A stretch of 48,717 nt of DNA. Source: an uncultured Saprospiraceae bacterium. GTDB lineage: Bacteria; Bacteroidota; Bacteroidia; Chitinophagales; Saprospiraceae. Positions 1 to 11,300 of the stretch are shown in pieces. Numbering within the stretch: the stretch's first letter is position 1; the number at the start of each line of letters is the position of its first letter. The position numbers and the translations under genes are program-made. Location of the stretch: positions 1-48,717 of the forward strand of contig CALLWB010000004.1 in the NCBI GenBank assembly GCA_938016265.1, written 5' to 3'. The notes under the pieces were generated by a model. It ran no database searches. It saw nothing but the letters and a program-made list of their open reading frames with translations, and was not told the DNA's origin.

Positions 1-2
1 TT

Positions 3-434
3 AATACTGGTGCTACCTTAACAGGAACAATGCTAGAAATTACTGATGCCGGAGGCACTCAAAATGTAGATCTTAGTACGCTCCAAGATGGCGTAGACGA
101 TGCTGATAATGACCCAGCAAACGAGTTTAACACTGGCGCTACCTTAACAGGAACAATGCTAGAAATTACTGATGCCGGAGGCACTCAAAACGTAGATCTT
201 AGTGCGCTCCAAGACGGTGTAGACGATGCTGATAACGACCCAGCAAACGAGTACAACACTGGCGCTACCTTAACAGGAACGACGCTAGAAATTACAGATG
301 CTGGAGGTACACAAAATGTAGATCTTAGTACGCTCCAAGACGGCGTAGACGATGCAGACAATGACCCAGCAAACGAGTTTAACACTGGCGCCAACCTCAC
401 AGGAACGGACTTAACCATAATAGACGATGGTGGC
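3..434 (+). repeat. 126-bp in-frame tandem repeat, about 3.3 copies visible
   Basis: Near-identical units begin at 30, 156 and 282, with a diverged partial unit from 408. The unit also extends leftward to the window edge (3-29). The period is exactly 126 bp (42 codons). Copies differ mainly at silent positions and at a Phe/Tyr alternation. The array probably continues upstream of the window. Confidence 0.95.
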
Positions 435-2228
435 ACGCAAACCGTCGATCTATCTTCCATCGGAGGAGATGTGACGGGGGTTACAGCGGGCGCAGGCCTT
501 TCTGGTGGCGGCGCTTCCGGAACACCTACAATAAATGCTGCTGTCAATAATGGACTGAATATAGATGCCACTGCCAATACCATCCAACTAGGAGGCCCAT
601 TAACAGAACCAACGACCTTAACTTATGGAACAAACAGTTTGACTCACGACCTAAATGGTACTGGTGATTTCCGAATCAAAGATAGTAGTGGAGACCGATT
701 TGCGGTATTAGACAATGGACGAACAGCCCTATCTGCTAAAGTAGGTATTAACACTAGTGATCCCAAAGGGACTTTAGATGTTACTAGTAATAATAATACG
801 GGATTAGTCTTACCTAGAGTTACAGCAGTAGAAGATGTCACAGATGGAAATGGAAACCCACCTGTTAATGGAACTACTGTTTATGATTTATCTCGCAACG
901 CCACTTGTTTTTATCAAGCAGGGCAATGGTTATGCCTAGGTGTGGATGGATCAGGAAAACCAGGAATTACTTTTGCTACGCCTCCATTAAAGGAAACGCC
1001 TACCTATGTTAAGGCTTCAGATCCTGACAATTATAGATTGTTTGGTGAGTTTGTAGCAATAAGTGGCGACGGACTTACTGTTGCTGTAGCAGATCGATTT
1101 GGTAACTCCTCAAGTGGTGGCTCACAAAGTGGTAGTATTTATATTTTTATATACGATGGTGCAAATTGGAGCGAGCAGGCAATAATTAGACCTACGGTGA
1201 TTGACGGATATGATGCGGGAAATAGTCTATCCTTGTCTTATGATGGTAATACGCTTGCAATAGGTCAACGAAATCAGCCAAGTAATAGTGCCGGTATAAA
1301 TGGAAATGAATCTACAATTGATCAATTTGGATATGGTGCAGTCTATTTATACAAGCGTACAGGTGTTAATTGGACTAAGGAATATTTCATCAAACCTCTT
1401 ATTCCAATTGCTAACTCTAGGTTTGGCTCTAGCGTAGATTTATCTGGAGATGGGAATACGCTTGCGGTGGGAACTAGGAATAATCCAAGTCTTTACATTT
1501 TTGAAGATACAGGCTCTGGTTTAACAGAAGTAGTGCGATTAGTATCCAATGGTACAGGAAGACAAGTTACTATAAATAAGGCCGGAGATATCATAGCGGC
1601 AAACGGTACAGGAGGCGCTACATCTGTTAATGTGTATGAGAAAATTGCCGGAACATGGTCATTATCTCAAACATTTACAAACGGAGGGGTTAACATTGGA
1701 CCGGCTATTCAAATGGATGATTCAGGGAATACTATTATTGTCGCTGACGAAAATGGATTATCGAGTCAAGGAAGATTACTCGTTTATCAAAAGAATATAT
1801 CACTTGGGACTTATTCGCAAACACAGGTCTTAACTGCTTCGAATGGAGAGGCAGGTGATCGATTAGGAAGAACTATTGCCATAAGTGGGGATGGAAAAAC
1901 TATTTTGACAGGTGCTTTTTCCGAAGATGGCTCTGGAATTGGTTTTAATCCAACAGATGATAATGGAGCCGCCGATAGCGGAGCTGGTTACTTGTTTAAA
2001 TGGGATGATAATACCGGTCAGTTTATACAATCAACTTATATAAAAGCTAGTAACACAGATGCTGGCGATTTCTTTGGTTGGGGAACTGCTTTAGATGAAA
2101 CAGGATCGACAGTAATCATAGGTGCTCATCGAGAAAAAAGTTTATTGTCTGGTATTAATCCTGCACAGAATGACAATAGCTCTAATTCTACAGCAGGAGC
2201 CACTTATATTTATAATACTTGTTACTAA
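3..2228 (+). CDS. Repeat-rich surface protein with FG-GAP-like beta-propeller (5' end outside window)
   Basis: The frame is open to the left edge, so the N-terminus is missing. Visible order: (a) about 3.3 copies of a 42-residue repeat containing LEITDAGGTQNVDL and DDADNDPANE; (b) a tail-fibre-like linker with GVTAGAGLSGGG; (c) a module with GINTSDPKGTLDV and TGLVLPRV, also seen near the N-terminus of the S74 protein at 21421; (d) from about 1040 to the end, seven imperfect blades, each with a G-x-x-(V/I/L)-x-(L/I)-(S/D)-x-(D/A)-G-x-T-(L/I) core (for example SGDGNTLAVG, SGDGKTILTG), which resembles FG-GAP/integrin-alpha propellers. The protein ends in a blade (YIYNTCY) and shows no T9SS sorting domain. 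It is likely secreted or surface-attached and may be an adhesin. The seven-blade count is from reading; the function is inference. Confidence 0.8.
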   Translation, partial: NTGATLTGTMLEITDAGGTQNVDLSTLQDGVDDADNDPANEFNTGATLTGTMLEITDAGGTQNVDLSALQDGVDDADNDPANEYNTGATLTGTTLEITDAGGTQNVDLSTLQDGVDDADNDPANEFNTGANLTGTDLTIIDDGGTQTVDLSSIGGDVTGVTAGAGLSGGGASGTPTINAAVNNGLNIDATANTIQLGGPLTEPTTLTYGTNSLTHDLNGTGDFRIKDSSGDRFAVLDNGRTALSAKVGINTSDPKGTLDVTSNNNTGLVLPRVTAVEDVTDGNGNPPVNGTTVYDLSRNATCFYQAGQWLCLGVDGSGKPGITFATPPLKETPTYVKASDPDNYRLFGEFVAISGDGLTVAVADRFGNSSSGGSQSGSIYIFIYDGANWSEQAIIRPTVIDGYDAGNSLSLSYDGNTLAIGQRNQPSNSAGINGNESTIDQFGYGAVYLYKRTGVNWTKEYFIKPLIPIANSRFGSSVDLSGDGNTLAVGTRNNPSLYIFEDTGSGLTEVVRLVSNGTGRQVTINKAGDIIAANGTGGATSVNVYEKIAGTWSLSQTFTNGGVNIGPAIQMDDSGNTIIVADENGLSSQGRLLVYQKNISLGTYSQTQVLTASNGEAGDRLGRTIAISGDGKTILTGAFSEDGSGIGFNPTDDNGAADSGAGYLFKWDDNTGQFIQSTYIKASNTDAGDFFGWGTALDETGSTVIIGAHREKSLLSGINPAQNDNSSNSTAGATYIYNTCY

Positions 2229-2291
2229 ACTAGTTTACCCTCTTTTTCAAATCAGCTACTGTAGTTGCTTGAAGAAGCAGGCAAAAAGTAA

Positions 2292-2340
2292 AAAAAGGTA
2301 TCAAATTGTCCTCGAATCTAGGGCAATCTGATACCTTTTT
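2292..2340. terminator. Bidirectional intrinsic terminator
   Basis: A 21-bp stem (2292-2312 with 2320-2340) closes a 7-nt loop. The arms match except for two positions that can pair as G-U on one strand. The stem starts with five A and ends with five T, so it gives a U-run on both strands. It lies between the convergent genes ending at 2228 (+) and 2363 (-) and suits both. Confidence 0.9.
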
Positions 2341-2362
2341 ATTATGAATTATTCCTATTCCA

Positions 2363-5300
2363 TCAATATTCAAAAGAAGCTCCCCGACCAAGATTGATAA
2401 TCAGTTTGTCTTGGACTTCAGAGTTTTGTACCTCCCCATTCAAATCCAAATCTCCTTCTCTATAATTATTCAGTCCCAAGTCTGGCAATAAATTAGAGAA
2501 GTCGGTGTTTTGCACCTGACCATTCCCATCATAATCACCACTATACAAACCAAAATAGCCGCCCCCTAGATCTTTTATACTGTTCGCTCCTCCAAATACA
2601 GTCGTATTGCCCAGCCTTAAATCAAAATCGTAAACTCCATTTACCGGAGCAATAGGCGCTGCAGAAAGAATTCCAACATGGTTACGATGATAGATCGCAA
2701 GATAAAGGTCCGTCCCCATATTATCCATGGGCAACGTAAATGGTCCTCCATCCAAACTGACAATCTGGCCATCATCCGCTAAAAATCCGACACCAAAAGT
2801 AACAATGGAATCTTTTTCCAAACTGGTCCTAGCCGTTACGAATACCCAATCTACGATACCAGCAGGAATACTATCGACCGTTTCCAGCCCTAAGTGATTC
2901 CAAGGAGAATCAGCATACGGTTGCTCCAAAGGCAGATATTCTTGCTGCTGCAAATAGGTCGTCATCAGACCATTCCCATCATAAGGACCTTCTAGCAATA
3001 CCTTTGCATTAACCACTACTCTAGCCAGAGAAACGTAGATACTTACAATGTCCGTACTAAAGTCCTTCCCATCAGAAACCGATACCATAAAGAGCAATTC
3101 TGTATCCTGATAAGCATTGGTAATCGAGAAGGAAGGAGTAGCCGTATTCGAATTCGTCAATACAATACCCGGTGGAGCAAACCATTGAAACGCTATGTTG
3201 TCACCATCAAAATCATAGGAATTGGACGCGTCCAATGTATAGGTCATCAGTTGGGTAACGGTAGAGTCAAGTCCTGCGTCTGCAAAGGGGACATTGTTCA
3301 ATTCGCCTTCGATCTCCCAGGAAGTAAGGGCGGTCGCTGAACCAGGAATTCCACTAGAGTACTTTTTCAACATGGTCAAATCTACGCCGACAGTATAATT
3401 GCCTGGCAGGCTATCGATCATCTCAAACCCAGACAAGCGGAAAGTAGTATCCGCCAGAAAAGTAAGGCTCAAACCATCAGGGTCTAAAACAGTATTCTCG
3501 TAGGTAAGCACAAGCGCACTATCCAGACTAGTTAATGCCAATAACTGCTTCTGTGCATTCACATTTGCCAAATCCAACAACAAATCTGAAAAGGTAATGT
3601 CAATAAAGTCAGGATGTTTTTCCAAAACCTGATTCGGCACAAAGTCCCAAGCACCTGCCAATGGCGCTTCATCAATGAAAAGCGGCATATTCGCAACTAC
3701 TAAATTATTGTTGGCATCGAAGGCATGAATTTCAACAGCGGTTTGTCCACCAGTGCTCAATTCAAGGAGCGCATCTACCGTACCGAAGGGTTGATTCTCT
3801 AGGGTTTCCAATAAGGTCAATGTTCCATTATCGTCCTGATAAATAGTAATAGTGGTTGCGGGTTCATCAATATCAAAAAACAAAACAAACGTCTTTGACC
3901 CAGTTATATTATCGGTATTTGAATACCCCATATTCGGAGCAATAGACAAATTAGTGATGTCCAGTCCCGCTATCCGATTTACGGTCCAAGTCGTTTCTTG
4001 TATTCCTGAACCGTAATTACCGGCAAGGTCAGCAATCAAGGAAAGGTCAACACGGAAAATGTAATCTCCATTTGGATAAGTAAGTGTATCGAAACTTGCT
4101 GCTTGGTACCAATCTCCATCGACCCTATTTATAGGAACATCAGTCAAGTCCAACTGCACGCCATCCCGCCACAAAGAAATAGCTTCCTCTCCTTCAAATG
4201 GTTGAACATCTTCGCTAAAATTCATGTTGACGCCTGTATAATGTTGCGGGTCAAGCCCGGAACCGATATAGCGCAACAGATTTACAAGACTAGGAGCTCC
4301 TGTATCTAAAGTAAGCGGAAAGGACTGCGTAGCTAAACCAAACTCCCCTGTTGCAGACTGGATATTCACTAAATCAACCACCAACTCGTAGTCGCCGTCT
4401 CCTGATAAGAAGGAACCAAGTCCCACCAATTCAAACAAGGTGTTCTGTGGATTGATTGGTGTAATCGTCCAATTGCCTGTTTGCGATACCCCACCTGATA
4501 AAACAGTAAACCGATCACTGGTCACCGTCGATACCTCCAAGGGCATATTAAACAACAACCGAACCGTATCAAAGGTATTATTAATAGCACCTTCCGGTAA
4601 TAGGCTAAATTCTTGTACAGAAGGCACAGACAAGTATTGTATCCAGCCGACTTGCTCTCCTACCAGTCCATTCGTTCCAGTAACATCCTGAATTCCGGCA
4701 GCTTGCACCGTGAATAAGTAATATCCATTTCCTGTAGTAAGACTCGACAAATCAACAGTGTAAGTCACTGAATCAACAGGTGTAATCACCACCGTCGAAT
4801 CAATGATATTCGTCCCTCCTTGCAAGATTAATGTCAAATCATCCGTGGTAAACGTAGATGGAATAATCTCCTCACTAAAGGTAACGGTCAACTCGCTCAC
4901 CTGGAACGTTGTAGGCACGTCAGGGTGTCCGTTAATACTCGCCACTGCTGGCGGATTCGGATCTTTCGGACTCCAAACAATCACATAACTCATTGGGGTA
5001 AATGCTGGAAAATCATCCACTATATGGAATTTATTCTCATAATTTGGCACTTTGCTATCAGGAATGGTAACATGAGTCAACCAAACATTTTTTAATGGAA
5101 TAACTTGCCCATCTTCACGAGTTACACTAAGTATTTCGAAATTGCCATTGCCTGGATCGTCCAGTTTTAGGTAGTTCCATCCGAGCGCAAGTGGATCAAC
5201 AGTTAGCGTATCTGTATTGCCGAGTGCCAGTAGGTCTCCAGTAAATACACCGGACTCAGCAGGGAATACATCATAGATCAAATTGCCTTGTGATAAATAA

Positions 5301-8300
5301 ATTGCATCTGGCGCATCTTCCGGATCCTGGATTTCATTGACAAGGAAGTCATGTACGCCATCGTTCGCTCCACCATAGACAGAAATACTCTGTATCATTT
5401 CATGTAATTCCACACCAGTGATCAAACTCAAATCAGGGTTTCCATAGCTGCTTAAATGAACAAGATTGGTTTCATAATTTATGAAATGTCCAAGCAGCGT
5501 ACTTGTAAAATACCACTGTCCAATCTTGGAGGTCAGGGGATCAATATCCCCAAAATTGATATTGTTTAAGCCAAGGGTGGCAGGTTGTCCTTGTAAGTTG
5601 GAACCAATCAGGTTGAAGCTGATCGCCAGGCCTTTTTCATTGTCAATGATTTCTGGCTGAGCACTTTCTATCATTACGCCATTTGCAGCTCCATATCCAT
5701 TATTTTCAACCATCACTGCCAGCTCTGCAGGTAAGATTGGTTCGATGCTATTTGTCAGCGGATCATCTCCGTAGATATCTCGTTGCATAAAGTAATGCAG
5801 ATAGAGTTGGGGACTAGGATTTACCTGAAGAACTGCAGCATTGAGCGGGATGGTTACCATCACTCCACTGAATGGGTCTAGGTAAGAAATAGTTCCTCCA
5901 AATGAATAACTTATCGGCACGGTTGGCGCTGCTCCCGGTTCAGGAATAAACAAAATAGTTGCCGTCCCTTGCGAGGCTGCGTCTACCATTCCATCCCCAT
6001 CAATACTTGTAACATTGTTCAATCCGACAACTTGAATTTCGAAGAGGTCATTGCTTAAAACGCCATTCGGATCCAGAATTTCCAGGTTCAAATACAAGGA
6101 ATCCATCGGACTTGTTGGATGGCCATTATTTATTCCCAAAGTCCCTTCAAAAGCTTCCCGGGTCATGGTAACTTCCTGGGTAATACTAATAGTAACAGAG
6201 GCACAAACTGCGTTGTTGTTATTCGATTGATTTTGATTGACTAAATTAGGGGCAAAGTTTGAGCCTGAAGCTAAAGGAGGGTTAAAAGCATATTCAATAA
6301 CAGCCGCTTCCGCCTCCTGGATCATCACTTCAATTGATTGAAATCCTCTGTCTTGTGCATAACTGCGTGCATCATCAATGATGTTAACCCAGTGCACTAA
6401 AGAATCCTGATTGATAATGTTAGGGTAAGTCGCATTTGGCGCAAGGACTCCAATGGACCAAGCGGTTTGTGTAGCGTTCCACCTGACTATAAAACTATCA
6501 ATTTGGGTAACAGGAATATCAAATCCAGCTAAGGAGTCTTTAATCAGAATAACATCTAACGGGGCAATCTGTAAATCATGATCTACCCAAGTAGTAAGTA
6601 TATTTCCAAAATCCTCCAGATTTTCATTGGTAGCAAGGGGGCCAACTACCTCTTCCAACCAACGTTCATGTGCATCATAGGCTTGAATAGCTTGATCTAA
6701 GTCTTCCCCTGCCTGCATAATTACAGGAGGGAGGCTATAATTTGCTTGGAAATTGGTACTCCCGGGAGGGTTTTGTAAACAGAAACCAATCGTATATCCA
6801 ATACTAAATGGACATCCAACTACAGGTATACAGCCAATTGCCGCTATTAATGTTCCCCAACCACCATCTGATCCCCCAAGACTAAGTCCACATCCAAACG
6901 CTGCTACATACGGATTTGGTGAACAGCCGATTGCAGTTGTTAGTATATTCGTCAGGCAAGGATCCGGCTCAGCACTGCAGTCCAAACTAGAAGAACCGGT
7001 TGGATAAATACCGCCACCAGGACCACCGGCCCCACCACCACCAAAACCGCCACTTCCTCCGCAGCCTCCACTTGATCTGCCGGAATAGGTAAAGCTTTCA
7101 CCAGCACCTTTGCCGACATCATTTCCTCCGCACTCATAGTTGTAAGCTATAACAACAATATCTCCACAACCACCATTAATACTCTGTTGAGCCATGTTAC
7201 TTGCCTGTGAGGTAGTTATTTTTAAAAAGGAGTTGATCTGACTTTGTGGATCATTGGGATCAATGATTGGCGCTTGCCCTTGAATTCTTCGCATCACAAC
7301 GGGAATTTGGATGGAGGAAAGGGCGGGCAATGCCATTGTGGTGTAGTTGGTAATAAATTCATATTCTACGTCAGTAGGAAGAAACAACTCAACATCCTGC
7401 GCAGCGATAAACCCATGATTGACCAGAATGATATTAAAATTGAAGGTTTCATTACTAGATAATTCAGGCATTTCATTGGGCATGGTCATTTCGACAACGG
7501 GTGCAGGCACATTCGTTTCGAACTCCATGACCAGATCAACTTCGTAAACATCTTCTACGGTTGTTGGTACGACATTCCAGGTGAAGGAAACAGCCTGATA
7601 GCTTAGGAAAACTGTTTTATTATTGACCATTCCCGGAAGGATTTCAAAAACTTGATTGTATCCTTCGTGCTGGTCGGCTTGAACGACTAGCCTTAAATTG
7701 CCTTCTGGCAAGGTGTCTACTTGAAACAATCCTAAACTATCCGTATATCCCTCCGCATAAACTTCTCCAGTATAGAAGTGACTGATTTTGACATGGGCGT
7801 TTGCTACCCTCGGAGCAGCAGCCGTATAATAAGTATATTCATCTACAACTTCTACCACCAGACCGCCGGTAGCATCAGATACTTTTTCTATCGTAAATGG
7901 CATTAGGATGTAGTTGCTGTTGTCTCCACTGATCAAAAAAGTACCTATTCCAGGAATGTTCAATGGCAACGTTGGGGTTGGAATAAACTCCAGAATAACC
8001 AAAGCAGAATCACCAGATTGCAAAGAAGGAATAGCAGAAGGCGTATTCAATGAGATAAAGTCCAAAGGTGGAAGGGTGATGTTTATTTCTCCGGTTTCGC
8101 CTAATCCATCATTATAGATTATAAACTCTAAAAAATTGGACTGCTGTTGGGAGACCGTTCTGTTGATACTCGCAATTGTAGCGCGCAGATATCCTTCTTG
8201 CGACTGACACAAATAGTCCGCTTCAACGGGCTGAGCAACTCCTTCATCACTGGACAAAACCAAGTCGATCTCTTCATGATTTAAGGTGGCGGTTACTTCT

Positions 8301-11300
8301 GTAGCGAATACCTGATAATCAATATTTTCCGTAGCATTTCCTGCTAATAGCGGAATAGAATCCAGCAGAATCGTAGCACCATTTGGCAAACTTTGCGGCA
8401 TCAGTTTTACGTTAGTCAATGGGATACTGGTGAGGTTTTCTATGGGAATGCTTCCTTGCAAGGTATCTCCCAGACGCAGTTCCCAGACGATCGGATCACC
8501 GTTGTTTAATTTTACGCCAAGTATATCAAATTCATCCTGCGGGTTGGATGTGACAAGTCCTGGATAACTAGCACCCACAATATAATGCCCGGCCTCTGTT
8601 GGTAATGGATCAAACATCGTAGTATAATTGCCAAACGTGTCTGTGGTAACAGAAATCTGGCGCCGTATTTCATCTACAATAATGTATACATCCAAGGACG
8701 TATTTGGCAATACCATCCCACCATCCTTAAAGGAAGAACCATATATTGTAATCGGACTATCCTGCAGAAAAACAGAATCATCGACCATCGCAGATCCAAA
8801 ATAATTGGGCATAATTTCTATGGGAATCGGAGCAGAGGTGTTATTGACATAGATCGCTTCCGTAGTAAGTTGCAGTGGATTGACCTGGAGGAACAACTGA
8901 TAGGTTCCAGAAAAATTGGGCGCAACACCTAAATCCCACAACTCTAAGGTATCTCCTATTGCAATCGGCGCTTGCGTTAAATATTCTCCAACAAAATAAT
9001 CTTGTGCATCTAGGATCATATCCTCTGACAAAAATGCCCGGACAAAAACAGAAGAAGGTGCATTTGCTATTCCCTTGTTCGTAATGTACACTCTAAACTC
9101 AAATTGATCTAAAGCAGTGATCTGATTATTGGGTAAGGTAACTGCTGCAATTTCAAGATCCGGTTTATTGATATCAGTAACATTTACCCATACAATACCC
9201 GGAGAAAATCCAGGAGCAGTAGCCTCCAATGTGACTTCCTGATTGCCATCGACCAACGCATCTGCTTCAGTAGAAAGCACGATGTTTATTGATGCTTGAT
9301 TGGCAGGGATGGTAACTGTTGGAGGCGGATTGATTTCTGTTAGGTCATCTGAGCTTAAATTGACAACAAGCGCATTGGTTGTTGGAGTATTTCTGGTAAT
9401 GGTGAGATTGCCAGCACCAGTAGTCCCTTCCGCAATCGACAATGGATTTGCGGTTAGTGTAAGGGTTGGACCATCGTTGTCTGCAATGGTCAGCGTTTTA
9501 GTAAAAGAGCCAGCACCAGTTGCTGAAGCCGTGCAATTGCAAGCAGAAATAAATACTGAAGCAGTAATCTCTACTGGTGTAAAACCATCTACCGCATTGT
9601 TTTCTACTGCTCCGATGTAGAATGTTTTTTCTGATTCCCCTGGGGCCATAGTTACAGACGCAGGAAGTAAAACAAACGCGGGTTGATTCGCAAACAAATT
9701 GATGGTCAGGGTTGTGCTGGTGTCTCCTATTCGAGTCATGATGCCTTGCGTAGCAAACTGGCCACCGGATTCTGAGATGGTATCCAGAGACAATTCAAAC
9801 GAAATAACAGGCAGATCGCTATCATTCGTCAAGACAAAAGATTCAACTGCAGATGTTAATCCAGCGGACCCTGCAGTAATCGTAATCGTCTCATCAGGCT
9901 CCGCAATATTATCATCTGGTAGTTGAAGCTGGACATTAGTCGTTGTGGTGTTTGGTAAAATAAGAACCGGTGTCGATAAAGGAACATCATTCGGTTTTGA
10001 AGAAATGATACTTACGTATAATGAATCCGCCTGCGCAAAATTTGTAGACACATCGAACGTCAACAAATCACCTTCAACTAAAGTAGTTGGCAATCCGGTG
10101 ATAGATAATGCAGGCACCTCATCGTCTATTAGCAACAAGGTGTCCTTAACTGTTGGAAATCCGGTAGCACTGGCAGTCATAATCTGGGTCAAATCGCCAG
10201 ACAGATCATTGTTGTCTCGGCCATAAATGTAGAATGATTTCCCTGCTTGTCCATTTGGTATGGTGACTTGTTGAGGAAAGTTGAACCTACTTGTATCTGT
10301 AAAGGAAAGATCGACAGTCAATGCTGGATTCATGGCGCCACTTCTGGACACGATGCAATATACTCCTTGCCCGTTTTCTGTAATTTCGTTGGTGGATAAG
10401 GCGATGTACAAATCCCGGTCTATCGTCCAGCTAGTTGGTTCGATCGCCGTATTATTTGCTGTAGCTCCTAGCGGCTCAATTACGTTGGAGGAAGGGACAA
10501 CTTCTACAACAAAAACACCTGCATCACCTATACTTAGAATCGGAGGAAGTCCGGCAGTATAGGACCGAGAGTAAGAGGCTCCAACCTGCAACGTATCATC
10601 CACGATACTTGTTTGCCCGACGAGTGTCCGATTTTGGCCGGTGGTAGACTGGATATAAATATTTTCGGACCAATCTATCAATGCAAAATCTCCTCCAACA
10701 TTAGAGACGTCCCAAGTAACTGTAATTGAATCACCAGAAGCAACATTTGTCACTCCAGTAAACACACTAGAAACTTCAAGATCCGGCAATTCACGTAAGG
10801 TAAACTGCTGGATGGGCCCTTCCGTTTGAAGGCAAGAAGAGGACGAAACTACTTGCCAATTGTAGGGCACCCCAATGGTCAGTGCTCCTTGGTAAGTATA
10901 TGCTGGTTGAAGAATATTATTGACGGTTGGTGCAGTTGGTTTTGTTGTTCCATCCTCCCAAATATAAAGAGCATAAGGATTGGAGTTATAGATGCCTGGT
11001 GTCCAGGTAAAATCGACTGGTGAAACTACATTGCCAGCGTTTTCTTCTGGGATCATATTTGTTACAGGACCAGGTAATTGATAAGGATGAACAAGTACAG
11101 TGATGGTGTCTGTCCAAGGGCAATTTGTTGCATGTTCGCCACTGACATAGTAGGTTGTTGTTACGGCTGGAGCTACTGTTATTTGGAGGGTAGTTGCACC
11201 GTTTGACCAGGTTGCTGTATTGGCATTGATGGTTGAAATCGTCACACTATCTCCAATGCACAAGGTATTCGTGTTAGAAAGTGTAAGTTCTACTTCTGGT

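Noticed and set aside
185-583. 132-codon frame opposite the 126-bp repeats
   Set aside because: It is a repeat-generated shadow on the antisense strand of a clearly coding frame, with a Pro/Ser/Val-rich product and no signal or family.
9300-10562. Several 75-106-codon plus-strand frames opposite the giant gene
   Set aside because: The minus-strand frame is a continuous 3,790-codon gene with recognisable domains. The antisense frames overlap it completely and have no features of their own.
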